Source: Actinomycetota bacterium
GTDB lineage: Bacteria > Actinomycetota > Actinomycetes > Actinomycetales > Microbacteriaceae
Assembly (NCBI GenBank): GCA_013297625.1
Contig: JAAFHT010000002.1
Coordinates: 1 to 51,193 of the forward strand
Reading direction: 5' to 3'
DNA length: 51,193 nucleotides
Shown here: positions 1 through 8,326 of the stretch, piece by piece
Position numbering within the stretch: the stretch's first letter is position 1
How the letters are laid out: every line of letters starts with the position of its first letter
The notes under the pieces: model-generated
Seen by the model: the letters and a program-made list of their open reading frames with translations, nothing else
Told to the model about the DNA's origin: nothing
The model's database searches: none
Translations under genes and position numbers: made by a program

Positions 1-1799
1 ACGTGGCACCCCGTGGCGCGGCCGTCATCGAGGCCGTCAACGCGGCGAACGTTGATGACAAGTTCACCGACGAGGTTCCGCAGACGAACTTCTTCGTGAG
101 CCTGCTCGGGCTGATCATCCCGTTCCTCATCATCGGCATCATCTTCTACTTCTTGCTCACGCGCCTGCAGGGCGGCGGTGGCCGCGTCATGCAGTTCGGC
201 AAGTCGCGCGCCAAGCTCGTCAGCAAAGAGACCCCGCAAGTGACGTTTGCCGATGTCGCGGGCGCCGACGAGGCGATCGAAGAGCTCAAAGAGATCAAAG
301 ACTTCTTGCAAGACCCCACGCGATTCCAGGCCGTGGGTGCGCGCATCCCCAAGGGTGTTCTGCTCTACGGCCCTCCCGGCACGGGCAAGACGCTGCTCGC
401 GCGCTCGGTCGCCGGCGAAGCGGGCGTGCCGTTCTACTCGATCTCGGGTTCTGACTTCGTCGAGATGTTCGTGGGTGTCGGCGCGAGCCGCGTGCGCGAC
501 CTCTTCACGCAGGCCAAAGAGAACGCTCCGGCGATCATCTTCGTCGACGAGATCGACGCCGTCGGTCGCCACCGCGGCGCCGGCATGGGCGGCGGCCACG
601 ACGAGCGCGAGCAGACGCTCAACCAGATGCTCGTCGAGATGGACGGCTTCGACCCCAACACCAACGTCATCATGATCGCGGCGACCAACCGCCCCGACAT
701 TCTTGACCCCGCCCTGTTGCGCCCGGGTCGCTTCGACCGTCAGATTCAGGTGGATGCTCCCGACATGAAGGGGCGCGAAAAGATTCTGCAGGTGCACGCC
801 AAGGGCAAGCCCATGGCCGAGAACGTCGACCTCGAAGTGCTCGCGCGCAAGACGCCGGGCTACACGGGCGCCGACCTCGCCAACGTGCTCAACGAAGCTG
901 CTTTGCTCACGGCGCGTGCTCGCGAAGAGATCATCACGAACGAAGCGCTCGACGAGGCCGTCGACCGCGTCATGGCCGGCCCGCAGCGCCGTACGCGCAT
1001 CATGCGCGACCACGAGAAACTCATCACGGCGTACCACGAGGGTGGCCACGCGCTCGCGGCCGCGGCCATGCGCAACACCGACCCGGTGACGAAGGTCACG
1101 ATTCTTCCGCGTGGCCGGGCCCTGGGCTACACGATGGTGCTCCCGCTCGACGACAAGTACTCGGTGACGCGCAACGAGCTGCTCGACCAGCTCACCTACG
1201 CCATGGGTGGGCGCGTGGCCGAAGAGATCGTGTTCCACGACCCGACGACGGGTGCGAGCAACGACATCGAAAAGGCCACGGCCATCGCGCGTCGCATGGT
1301 GACCGAATACGGCATGAGCACCGACGTGGGCGCCATCAAGCTCGGCCAGTCGAGCGGCGAGGTCTTTCTCGGCCGTGACATGGGCCACCAGCGCGACTAC
1401 AGCGAGAAGCTCGCCGAGCGCGTCGACGCCGAAGTGCGCGCGCTCATCGAGCAAGCCCACAACGAGGCGTGGCAGGTCATTAACGACAACCGCGAAACTC
1501 TCGACCGCCTGGCCACCGAGCTGCTCGAGAAAGAAACGCTCGACCACCTTCAGCTCGCCGAGATCTTTACGAACGTCAAGAAGCTGCCCGAGCGCCCGCA
1601 GTGGCTCTCGAGCACGGGGCGACCGCTGCCGAACATCCCGCCGGTGAAGATGCCCGCGAAGCCGCCGATCGAGGCTGCCGCTCTGGCGAACACCGCGGAT
1701 GCTGCGCCCACGCGGGCAAAGCGCGCGCCGCGTGCGAAGAAGGCCGACACCACTGCCGGAACCACCACCGACAGCCCCACCGACAGCACGCGCGACTGA
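1..1799 (+). CDS. ftsH: ATP-dependent zinc metalloprotease FtsH, 5'-truncated by the window edge
   Basis: Membrane-anchored AAA+ protease that degrades misfolded membrane proteins and some cytosolic regulators. The window opens inside the gene, so the GTG at position 3 is an internal codon; the first membrane span and most of the extracytoplasmic domain are missing. Visible are the second membrane segment (about residues 30-52 of the fragment), Walker A GPPGTGKT, Walker B followed by DEID, the second region of homology with the arginine finger ([10 protein letters not shown]), and the zinc-protease motif HEGGH. The C-terminal tail is rich in Ala, Pro, Thr and Lys, as is common in actinobacterial FtsH. 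It is followed after 8 bases by folE, the usual actinobacterial order. Identity is certain; only the start is unknown. Confidence 0.98.
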   Translation, partial: VAPRGAAVIEAVNAANVDDKFTDEVPQTNFFVSLLGLIIPFLIIGIIFYFLLTRLQGGGGRVMQFGKSRAKLVSKETPQVTFADVAGADEAIEELKEIKDFLQDPTRFQAVGARIPKGVLLYGPPGTGKTLLARSVAGEAGVPFYSISGSDFVEMFVGVGASRVRDLFTQAKENAPAIIFVDEIDAVGRHRGAGMGGGHDEREQTLNQMLVEMDGFDPNTNVIMIAATNRPDILDPALLRPGRFDRQIQVDAPDMKGREKILQVHAKGKPMAENVDLEVLARKTPGYTGADLANVLNEAALLTARAREEIITNEALDEAVDRVMAGPQRRTRIMRDHEKLITAYHEGGHALAAAAMRNTDPVTKVTILPRGRALGYTMVLPLDDKYSVTRNELLDQLTYAMGGRVAEEIVFHDPTTGASNDIEKATAIARRMVTEYGMSTDVGAIKLGQSSGEVFLGRDMGHQRDYSEKLAERVDAEVRALIEQAHNEAWQVINDNRETLDRLATELLEKETLDHLQLAEIFTNVKKLPERPQWLSSTGRPLPNIPPVKMPAKPPIEAAALANTADAAPTRAKRAPRAKKADTTAGTTTDSPTDSTRD

Positions 1800-1807
1800 G
1801 CCGCACC

Positions 1808-2392
1808 ATGGCCCCGATCGACACCGGACGCATCGAGGCGGCCGTCGCCGAGATTCTCGCCGCGATCGGCGAAGACACTCAGCGACCCGGCCTGCTGGCC
1901 ACGCCGCACCGCGTGGCGGAGGCCTACGCCGAGTTTTTCGCCGGCGTCGGGGTCGACCCCGTGCCGCTCTTGCGTGACGAGCTCGCGACGCAGGATGCGC
2001 CCGAGCACCGCGGCGAGATCGTGGTGCTGCGCGATATCGCGTTGCGCTCGATCTGCGAGCACCACCTTCTGCCCTTCACCGGAGTCGCGCACGTGGCCTA
2101 CCTTCCCGACGAACGACTCGTGGGCCTCGGCAGCATCGTGCGCGCGGTCGAGACCCTCGCCTCGCGGCCCCAGTTGCAAGAGCGCCTCGGCGATGACATC
2201 GTTGCGGCCCTCGACGCGGCCCTCGCGCCGCTCGGCACGCTCGTCGTCATTGACGCACGCCACGGCTGCGTGACCTCGCGCGGATCACGCCAAGCCGACA
2301 GCACGACCGTCACCGTGGCCGCGAGCGGGGCGCTTGCCGACCCCGTGCGCCGCGCCGAGGTGATGGCGCTCATCGGGGCGGGTGTCGCGTGA
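1808..2392 (+). CDS. folE: GTP cyclohydrolase I (folate biosynthesis)
   Basis: Converts GTP to 7,8-dihydroneopterin triphosphate, the first step of tetrahydrofolate synthesis. The 194-residue protein has the family core: a TPHRVAEAY segment, the zinc and active-site stretch SICEHHLLPF (about residues 81-90), and the second zinc cysteine in RHGCVTSRG (about residue 154). A longer upstream reading frame exists, but the ATG at 1808, eight bases after the ftsH stop, gives the normal family length. Its stop overlaps the GTG of folP-folB by 4 bases, implying translational coupling. The C-terminal third is more divergent than usual (CVTSRGSRQ rather than a CMxMRG-type sequence), but the zinc ligands remain. 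Confidence 0.96.
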   Translation: MAPIDTGRIEAAVAEILAAIGEDTQRPGLLATPHRVAEAYAEFFAGVGVDPVPLLRDELATQDAPEHRGEIVVLRDIALRSICEHHLLPFTGVAHVAYLPDERLVGLGSIVRAVETLASRPQLQERLGDDIVAALDAALAPLGTLVVIDARHGCVTSRGSRQADSTTVTVAASGALADPVRRAEVMALIGAGVA

Positions 2393-3612
2393 GCGAACGG
2401 CCACAACTCTGGGGCGTGCTCAACGTCACACCCGACTCGTTTAGCGACGGTGGCCGCTTCGTCGACACCGAGGCTGCTCTTGGGCAGGGGCTGCGCATGG
2501 TGGCCGAGGGCGCGTCCGTCATCGACGTGGGCGGCGAGTCGACTCGGCCGGGCGCCGAGCCCGTGGCGCCGGAGGTCGAGCGTGAGCGCGTGCTGCCCGT
2601 GGTGGCGGCGCTCGTGGGGCAGGGCATCCGCGTGTCGATCGACACCATGAATGCGAGCACCGCGGCGGCCGCAGTGGAGGCAGGGGCCGCGATCGTCAAC
2701 GACGTGAGTGGCGGCCTCGCCGACCCCGCAATGCTCGAGACCGTGGCGGGGCTCGGCAGCCAGTACGTCATCATGCACTGGCGCGGGCCGAGCGACACGT
2801 GGGACTCGGTGAGCGACTACGCGTGGGCGCCGCAGGATGTCACGAACGAGCTCATGGGCCGCTGGCACGCCGCGCTCGAGGCGGGCGTGCAGCCGGAGCG
2901 GCTGTGGGTTGATCCGGGCTTGGGGTTCGCGAAGCGTGCTGAACACAACTGGCAGCTGCTCGCCGAACTCGGCACCCTGCGGTCAATCGGTGCGCGGGTG
3001 CTCGTGGGCGCCTCGCGCAAGCGATTCTTGGGCTCACTGCTGCCCGACGGCACGCCCCTTGACGAGCGCGACCTGCTGACCGCGGTTGTCTCGGCGCTGG
3101 CGGCGGATCACGTGGATGCCCTCCGCGTGCACGACGTGCGCTCCAGCGCCCGCGCCCTCGATGTGTGGCAGTCAATCGCCACCGCGGCCGACTCGGCCCC
3201 CGCGTATCGCGCCTCGTATGTGGCAAGCCCGCCGCTCGACCGTCACGCGCGCGGCGACGCCATCACGCTCACGGGCTTGCGCGCCTTTGCGCACCACGGC
3301 GTCTTCGACCACGAGCGGCGCGACGGTCAAGAGTTCGTGATCGACGTGGTCGCGCGCCTCGACCTGCGCAGCGCGGGCAGCGACGACGAACTCGCGTCGA
3401 CCGTGCACTACGGCGTGCTCGCCGAACAGGTTGTGGCCGCCGTCGAAGCCGACCCCGTCGACCTCATCGAAACCGTCGCCGAACGCGTCGCCGCGGTCGT
3501 GCTGAGCCACGGCGCGGTGTGGCAAACAGAGGTCACCGTGCACAAACCGCAGGCACCGATCACGGTGCCGTTCGCCGACGTGAGCGTCACGATCGTGCGG
3601 GGTCGGTCGTGA
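2389..3612 (+). CDS. folP: Fused dihydropteroate synthase / dihydroneopterin aldolase (FolP-FolB)
   Basis: Bifunctional folate enzyme of 407 residues. Residues 1 to about 270 are dihydropteroate synthase: the start LWGVLNVTPDSFSDGG and the DVGGESTRPGA segment are both signatures, and VGASRKRFLG lies near the domain end. Residues about 295-407 are a FolB-type dihydroneopterin aldolase beginning ITLTGLRAFAHHGVF and ending in an antiparallel strand (TVHKPQAPITVPFADVSVTI). There is no stop or frameshift between them, so the two enzymes are one polypeptide. The GTG start overlaps the folE stop and the end overlaps folK by 4 bases. In many bacteria folP and folB are separate neighbours; this is a joined version of that order. 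Confidence 0.95.
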   Translation: MSERPQLWGVLNVTPDSFSDGGRFVDTEAALGQGLRMVAEGASVIDVGGESTRPGAEPVAPEVERERVLPVVAALVGQGIRVSIDTMNASTAAAAVEAGAAIVNDVSGGLADPAMLETVAGLGSQYVIMHWRGPSDTWDSVSDYAWAPQDVTNELMGRWHAALEAGVQPERLWVDPGLGFAKRAEHNWQLLAELGTLRSIGARVLVGASRKRFLGSLLPDGTPLDERDLLTAVVSALAADHVDALRVHDVRSSARALDVWQSIATAADSAPAYRASYVASPPLDRHARGDAITLTGLRAFAHHGVFDHERRDGQEFVIDVVARLDLRSAGSDDELASTVHYGVLAEQVVAAVEADPVDLIETVAERVAAVVLSHGAVWQTEVTVHKPQAPITVPFADVSVTIVRGRS

Positions 3613-4106
3613 CCGTCGTGCACCCGGCCACGGCCGTCATCGCGCTCGGCAGCAACCTCGGCGACCGCGAGGCCACACTCGAGCGCGCGGTGGCGGCGCT
3701 TGACGGGTTGCCCGAGTCGAGCATCCTCGCCGTTTCGTCGTGGCATGGAACGGTCGCCCTCACGGTCGACGGGCTCGACCCCGAGAAGCCCGCCTACCTC
3801 AACGGCGTCGCGCTGCTGCAGACGCACCTCGACCCCTACTCGCTGCTCGATGCCTTGCGCGCGATCGAAGCCGAGAACGGTCGCGAGCGGGTCGAGCGGT
3901 GGGGCGACCGCACGCTCGATCTCGACCTCATCGCGTTCGATGAGCTCGAGATCGACTCTGACGTGTTGCAGGTTCCGCACCCGCGTGCGCACGAGCGCGA
4001 CTTCGTGCTCGCTCCGTGGCTCGAGGTGCAGCCGGATGCTCGCCTCACCGGCCACGGCGACGTCGCCACTCTGCTCGCGGCGCTGCAGTCTGGCGGTGCC
4101 GAGTGA
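3609..4106 (+). CDS. folK: 2-amino-4-hydroxy-6-hydroxymethyldihydropteridine pyrophosphokinase
   Basis: Transfers pyrophosphate from ATP to 6-hydroxymethyl-dihydropterin, preparing it for FolP. The 165-residue protein shows the HPPK signatures AVIALGSNLGDR at the N-terminus, RWGDRTLDLDLI (conserved Arg and the two metal-binding Asp residues) near residue 100, and VPHPRAHERDFVLAPW. The GTG at 3609 overlaps the stop of folP-folB by 4 bases and gives the normal family length; the reading frame continues upstream, but only as an overlap with folB. The downstream DUF3180 gene again starts within the stop codon. Confidence 0.96.
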   Translation: MTVVHPATAVIALGSNLGDREATLERAVAALDGLPESSILAVSSWHGTVALTVDGLDPEKPAYLNGVALLQTHLDPYSLLDALRAIEAENGRERVERWGDRTLDLDLIAFDELEIDSDVLQVPHPRAHERDFVLAPWLEVQPDARLTGHGDVATLLAALQSGGAE

Positions 4107-4555
4107 CCCGCACGCGCCCGCTTCCCCTGCTCATCGCGGCACTCGTCGGGCTCGCGATTGCCTTTGCGCTCGACCTCTTTCTCGCCATGCGCGGAGCCGC
4201 CGTGCTCGTGCCCCCGGTCTCGCTCGCCGTCGCCCTCGTGCTCATCGCGGCCGCGGTGTTGGCGCTTGCCTGGCCCGTGCGGCGCGCCGCCAAGGGTGAG
4301 CGGCGCATCGACCCGCTCTATGCCGTGCGGGCCGTGGTGCTCGCGAAGGCGAGCGCCCTCGCTGGCGCTCTGCTCGCGGGTGGAGCGGCGGGCATTCTGA
4401 TCTACTTGCTCACGCGCACGGTCGTGCCGTTAGGCTCAACTTTGGCCGCGGGGGCAACCCTGGTTGCCGCCGCAGCGCTCGTGACTGCGGCCCTCGTCGC
4501 CGAATACTGGTGCGCGTTGCCGCCCGACGATCCGACTGAGGAGACCGCCCCGTGA
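4103..4555 (+). CDS. DUF3180 family membrane protein
   Basis: Small integral membrane protein of 150 residues with four hydrophobic segments (about residues 8-26, 34-55, 80-102 and 110-132). It matches the actinobacterial DUF3180 family, which is typically encoded directly after folK, as here. No catalytic residues are evident. The function is unknown; the conserved position suggests co-expression with folate genes rather than a proven role. The GTG start overlaps the folK stop by 4 bases, and its own stop overlaps the next gene. Confidence 0.85.
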   Translation: MTRTRPLPLLIAALVGLAIAFALDLFLAMRGAAVLVPPVSLAVALVLIAAAVLALAWPVRRAAKGERRIDPLYAVRAVVLAKASALAGALLAGGAAGILIYLLTRTVVPLGSTLAAGATLVAAAALVTAALVAEYWCALPPDDPTEETAP

Positions 4556-5106
4556 CGAACCCCGAACCGACCGGCACCGAGGCAAACGGCACCGACGCGA
4601 GTGGCACCGAGGCGGGCCCCGCCTCGCCCTCGCGCCTCGACATCGCCGCCGGAGAGTGGCAGCGCGTCTCGCTCAAGTACATTCCCGTCGACATGATTGG
4701 CACGCTCATCTTTGGTGCCATCGCCACGGCGATCGCGTTCGTGCCGTTCTGGGTGGGCTGGGCCGAGGGCTGGCTGCTCGGGCTGGGCGTTGCGGCCATC
4801 TTCGTCATCACGCTCGCGCTCACGCCGCGCCGGGTGCGCGCGATCGGCTACCAGTTGCGCGATGACGACTTGCTTTTTCGCCGCGGCATCATGTTCCAAC
4901 GCTTCGTGGCCGTGCCCTATGGCCGCATGCAGCTGGTCGACATCAGCCGCGGCCCCATCGCTCGCGCCTTTGGCCTTGCCGAACTCAAGTTTGTGACGGC
5001 GGCGGCCTCGAGTGGCGTGCTCATTCCCGGCTTGCCGCTCGCCGAGGCCGAGCAGCTGCGCGACCACCTCGTTGCCGTGGCCGAGACGCGCCGGGCGGGG
5101 CTGTGA
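4552..5106 (+). CDS. Membrane protein with one bacterial PH domain (YdbS-like)
   Basis: 184 residues. A disordered Thr/Ala/Gly-rich N-terminus is followed by two membrane segments (about residues 46-66 and 70-92) and a bPH_2 domain (about 95-165), recognisable from its beta-rich pattern YQLRDDDLLFRRGIMFQRFVAVP and the segment GRMQLVDISRGPIARAFGLA. It resembles the YdbS/YdbT pair of Firmicutes. Together with the larger multi-PH protein that starts in its stop codon it probably forms one membrane complex. The molecular role is not established. The GTG start has a 4-base overlap with the DUF3180 gene. Confidence 0.82.
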   Translation: MTNPEPTGTEANGTDASGTEAGPASPSRLDIAAGEWQRVSLKYIPVDMIGTLIFGAIATAIAFVPFWVGWAEGWLLGLGVAAIFVITLALTPRRVRAIGYQLRDDDLLFRRGIMFQRFVAVPYGRMQLVDISRGPIARAFGLAELKFVTAAASSGVLIPGLPLAEAEQLRDHLVAVAETRRAGL

Positions 5107-6716
5107 CCGAGCCGCGCGACGAGTGGCCGGCGCCGGTCGCCCCGCCAGCACCGGAGGCGCCCGTCGCACAACCGCAGCGACCTGCGGCGGTCAACACCGA
5201 CTTTGCCGACGGCGAGTGGCACCGCCTGCACCCGGCTACCCCGCTCTTCCGCGGCGGCCTCGCGTTCCTCGCCATTCTCGGCGTGCTCATCGTCAACCTG
5301 CGTGACCGCTTCTTCGAGATCTTCTTCGACGAGGGGGATGTTCCGCTGCCGCCCTCGGGCGGCGACCTCGAGGCCGACGCGATCGACTACATCGTGCGCG
5401 AAGAGCTCGTGCTCGTGGCGCTGCTCGCGGCCATGGGCGTGTTGCTGTTGCTCATCGCGGGCTTCTACTTCTCATGGCGCTTGCACACCTTCCGCATCAC
5501 CAATGAGGTCGTCGAAGTGCGCTCGGGCATCCTGTTCCGCACCAATCGCAAGGCGCGCCTCGACCGCATTCAGGGCATCAACATCGGCCGCCCATTTGTT
5601 CCGCGCCTCTTCGGCGCCGCCAAGCTCGAGATCTCGGTGGCCGGAAACGACGCCAACGTTCCCCTCGCCTACTTGCGCTCGGCCGACGCCGACGCTCTGC
5701 GCCGCGACATCCTGCTGCTCGCCTCGGGGGCACAGCGCTCAGAAGCCGAGCCGGCCGCTGCTGCGGGGGGCATGGGCGGGATGCTCGACGCACGCGTCTC
5801 AGAACTGCTGTCTCCCGAGCTCGACGTCGACCTTGTGGCGCCCACGTCGATCGTGCGCATGAACCCCGGCCGGCTCATCGGCTCGACCGTACTCAGCGAC
5901 ACCATGATCATTCTCGTCGCGATGCTCGCGGCGATCGTCGTCACGAGCGTGGTGACGGGTGAGCTCTTCTTGCTCGTCGCGATGTTCCCCGGCGTCATCG
6001 GCATCGGCGGTTTTCTCATCGCGCGCGTCACGCGCTCACTGCGCTACTCGATCGCCGCAACGCCCGATGGCGTGCGGGTGGGCTTCGGGTTGCTCTCAAC
6101 GACCAACGAGACTTTGCCTCCCGGCCGCATCCACTCGATCAAGGTCAGTCAGCCCCTACTGTGGCGGCCGTTCGGCTGGTGGCAGGTCGCGGTCAACCGG
6201 GCTTCGCGCTCGTCGCAAAACGGTGCCGCGGGTCAACAGCAGACGAGCATCCTTCCCGTCGGCAATCTCGATGACGTGCGCGCGGTGCTGAGGCTGTTGC
6301 TGCCCGAAGTGGCGAACGACGCGAGCATGCCCGTGCTCGAACTGGGCCTCAGCGGCACGGGCACCGAGGGGGGCTTCACGGTCTCACCGCGCCGCGCGCG
6401 CGTGCTGCGGTGGTTCTCGCAACCGCGCAACGGATTCGCACTCACCGACACGGCCGTGCTGCTGCGTCGGGGTGCCATCTGGCGTTCGCTCACCGCCGTG
6501 CCTTACTCGCGCACGCAGTCGGTGTCGGTGTACCAAGGGCCGCTGCTGCGCGCGCTGCGCCTCGGGTGGGTGCAGGTGCACACGGTCGCGGGTCCGATCG
6601 TTCCGACGATCGGCGCGCTCGACCGCGATGACGCCGTGCGCTTGTTTGACGAGGTTGCGGCGGCATCGCTGCGCGCGGCCGCGACCGACACGAGTCACCG
6701 CTGGCGCCAGCGGTGA
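5103..6716 (+). CDS. Membrane protein with three bacterial PH domains (YdbT-like)
   Basis: 537 residues. After a Pro/Ala-rich cytosolic start there are membrane segments near residues 45-62 and 100-120, a first bPH_2 domain at about 125-200, a second membrane pair near 255-305, a second bPH_2 domain at about 313-390 and a third at about 439-515. Each repeat shows the pattern 'RxGIL/LLS/AIW ... R(I/T)(Q/H)S ... RP/RAL(F/R)G'. This is the YdbT-like partner of the preceding gene, translationally coupled by a 4-base overlap. The lower-conservation linker at about 200-250 holds a Glu/Ala/Gly-rich stretch. Function unknown. Confidence 0.82.
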   Translation: MTEPRDEWPAPVAPPAPEAPVAQPQRPAAVNTDFADGEWHRLHPATPLFRGGLAFLAILGVLIVNLRDRFFEIFFDEGDVPLPPSGGDLEADAIDYIVREELVLVALLAAMGVLLLLIAGFYFSWRLHTFRITNEVVEVRSGILFRTNRKARLDRIQGINIGRPFVPRLFGAAKLEISVAGNDANVPLAYLRSADADALRRDILLLASGAQRSEAEPAAAAGGMGGMLDARVSELLSPELDVDLVAPTSIVRMNPGRLIGSTVLSDTMIILVAMLAAIVVTSVVTGELFLLVAMFPGVIGIGGFLIARVTRSLRYSIAATPDGVRVGFGLLSTTNETLPPGRIHSIKVSQPLLWRPFGWWQVAVNRASRSSQNGAAGQQQTSILPVGNLDDVRAVLRLLLPEVANDASMPVLELGLSGTGTEGGFTVSPRRARVLRWFSQPRNGFALTDTAVLLRRGAIWRSLTAVPYSRTQSVSVYQGPLLRALRLGWVQVHTVAGPIVPTIGALDRDDAVRLFDEVAAASLRAAATDTSHRWRQR

Positions 6717-7414
6717 ACGCCCGCGACGGCCGACTCGGTGTCGGCATCGTCGGTGCAGGCCGGGTAGGCCCGGTCATCGGCGCCGCGCTCGCGGGCGCCG
6801 GTCACGCTCTCGTGGGGGTCTCGGCGAGCACCGACGACGAGCGTGATCGCGTCGAGAGCATGTTGCCCGCGGTTCCCGTGCTCACCGTGCCGCAGATCGT
6901 CGAGCGCAGTGAGCTCGTCGTGATCGCGGTGCCCGACGACCAGCTCGTCGAACTCGTTGCGGGCCTCGCGGCTCTCGGCGCATGGCAGCCCGGCCAGCTC
7001 GTGCTGCACACCTCGGCCCGCCACGGCTTGGCGGCGCTCGACCCCGCGCGGGCTGCGGGGGCGATTCCGTTGGCGGTGCATCCGGCCATCGCGTTCACGG
7101 GCACGAGCGTTGACCTCGCGCGCTTGCGAGACGCGTGGTGCGCCGTGACGGCTCCCGGCCCCGTGTTGCCGATTGCGCAGGCACTCGTGGTCGAGATGGG
7201 CGCCGAGCCCGTGGTCATTAGCGACGATGATCGGCCGGCCTACGCCGATGCCATCGACGCAGCCTCACAGTTTTCGACCGCCATCATCACGCAGTCGGTC
7301 GCGGCGTTACGTGCGATCGGAGTGGATGAACCCGGCCGGCTTCTCGGCGGCGTCGTGCGCTCGGCGGTCGAGAACGCATTGCAGTCTGCCGCTGTCGATA
7401 GCATCGACCGGTGA
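6713..7414 (+). CDS. DUF2520 Rossmann-fold NAD(P)-binding protein next to panC
   Basis: 233 residues. The N-terminus carries a dinucleotide-binding fold (VGIVGAGRVGPVIGAALAGAGH, a GxGxxG motif) followed by the beta-alpha repeat ending VIAVPDDQL. The C-terminal half is the DUF2520 helical domain (HPAIAFTG ... DAASQFSTAIITQS). Proteins of this type resemble 6-phosphogluconate-dehydrogenase-like and ketopantoate-reductase-like enzymes. It overlaps panC by 4 bases, so a role in pantoate formation is plausible but only inferred; no reaction can be read from the sequence. The GTG start overlaps the stop of the preceding PH-domain gene. Confidence 0.85.
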   Translation: MNARDGRLGVGIVGAGRVGPVIGAALAGAGHALVGVSASTDDERDRVESMLPAVPVLTVPQIVERSELVVIAVPDDQLVELVAGLAALGAWQPGQLVLHTSARHGLAALDPARAAGAIPLAVHPAIAFTGTSVDLARLRDAWCAVTAPGPVLPIAQALVVEMGAEPVVISDDDRPAYADAIDAASQFSTAIITQSVAALRAIGVDEPGRLLGGVVRSAVENALQSAAVDSIDR

Positions 7415-8274
7415 GTGCCTCCACCCTGCCCGACGTCGAAACCACTATCGCCGGGCTGCGTTCGCGCCTCGACGCTGCTCGAGCGGCCGGTTCCACCGTC
7501 GCCCTCGTGCCCACGATGGGCTCGCTGCACGAGGGTCACCTCGCGCTCGTCGAGCACGCGCGTGAGGTCGCCGACGTTGTCATCGTCTCGGTGTTCGTCA
7601 ACCCCATGCAGTTCGGGCCGACCGAAGACTTCGAGCGTTACCCGCGCGACCTCGAGGCCGACCGAGCGACCCTGTCGGGCCACGGTGTCAACGCCGTCTT
7701 CGCGCCGGGTGCCGACGAGATGTACCCCTCGGGCCCGGTGGCGACGCGCGTGAGCGCGGGCAACCTCGGCGGCATGTACGAGGGCCGCTCGCGCGCCGGC
7801 CACTTCGATGGCGTGCTCACGGTCGTGGCGAAGCTGCTCAACATCGCGCAGCCGACCATTGCTGTCTTTGGCGAGAAGGATGCCCAACAGGTCTTTCTCG
7901 TGCAGCGCATGGTGCGCGATCTCGACATGCGCACGCGCATCGACGTGGTCGAGACGGTGCGCGCCGACGACGGCCTCGCCCTCTCGAGCCGCAACGCCTA
8001 CCTCGACGAGCGATACCGCCGCGCCGCCCGCACGATTCCCGATGCGCTCGAAGCCGCCGAGTCGGCCGCCGACCGAGGCATCGACGCTGTCATCGCGGCC
8101 GCGCAAGGCGTGCTCATGGGCTCGAACGAGGTCGAGCTCGACTACTTCGCGCTCGTGCGCCCCGACACCTTCCAGTCGATCGACGACGACTACCACGGGC
8201 CCGCGCGGGCGCTCATCGCGGCACGCGTGGGCACGACGCGACTCATCGACACGACGCTGCTGCACTTGGCGTGA
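7411..8274 (+). CDS. panC: Pantoate--beta-alanine ligase (pantothenate synthetase)
   Basis: Joins pantoate and beta-alanine using ATP to give pantothenate, the precursor of coenzyme A. The 287-residue protein has the family hallmarks PTMGSLHEGH (HxGH nucleotide-binding motif, about residues 32-41), VFVNPMQFGPTEDFERYPR, the substrate loop GHFDGVLTVVAKL, FGEKDAQQ, and LSSRNAYL as the KMSKS counterpart. It is the last gene of the overlapping folate/PH/panC operon. panB and panD are not in the window. GTG start. Confidence 0.96.
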   Translation: MSASTLPDVETTIAGLRSRLDAARAAGSTVALVPTMGSLHEGHLALVEHAREVADVVIVSVFVNPMQFGPTEDFERYPRDLEADRATLSGHGVNAVFAPGADEMYPSGPVATRVSAGNLGGMYEGRSRAGHFDGVLTVVAKLLNIAQPTIAVFGEKDAQQVFLVQRMVRDLDMRTRIDVVETVRADDGLALSSRNAYLDERYRRAARTIPDALEAAESAADRGIDAVIAAAQGVLMGSNEVELDYFALVRPDTFQSIDDDYHGPARALIAARVGTTRLIDTTLLHLA

Positions 8275-8313
8275 GGGGCGGGGTGCGCGAGCATCCCCGA
8301 ATCCGCTCACGGG

Positions 8314-8319
8314 TAGGCT
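8314..8319 (+). promoter_or_regulatory. Leaderless -10 box of lysS
   Basis: TAGGCT lies 7 nt before the lysS ATG at 8327, with no ribosome binding site between them. This matches the spacing seen before many genes in this window and implies a transcript that begins at or next to the start codon. Confidence 0.65.
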
Positions 8320-8326
8320 GGCTCCG

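Noticed and set aside
3-5. GTG at position 3 as the start of ftsH
   Set aside because: The protein would lack its first membrane helix and most of the external domain; the gene simply begins outside the window.
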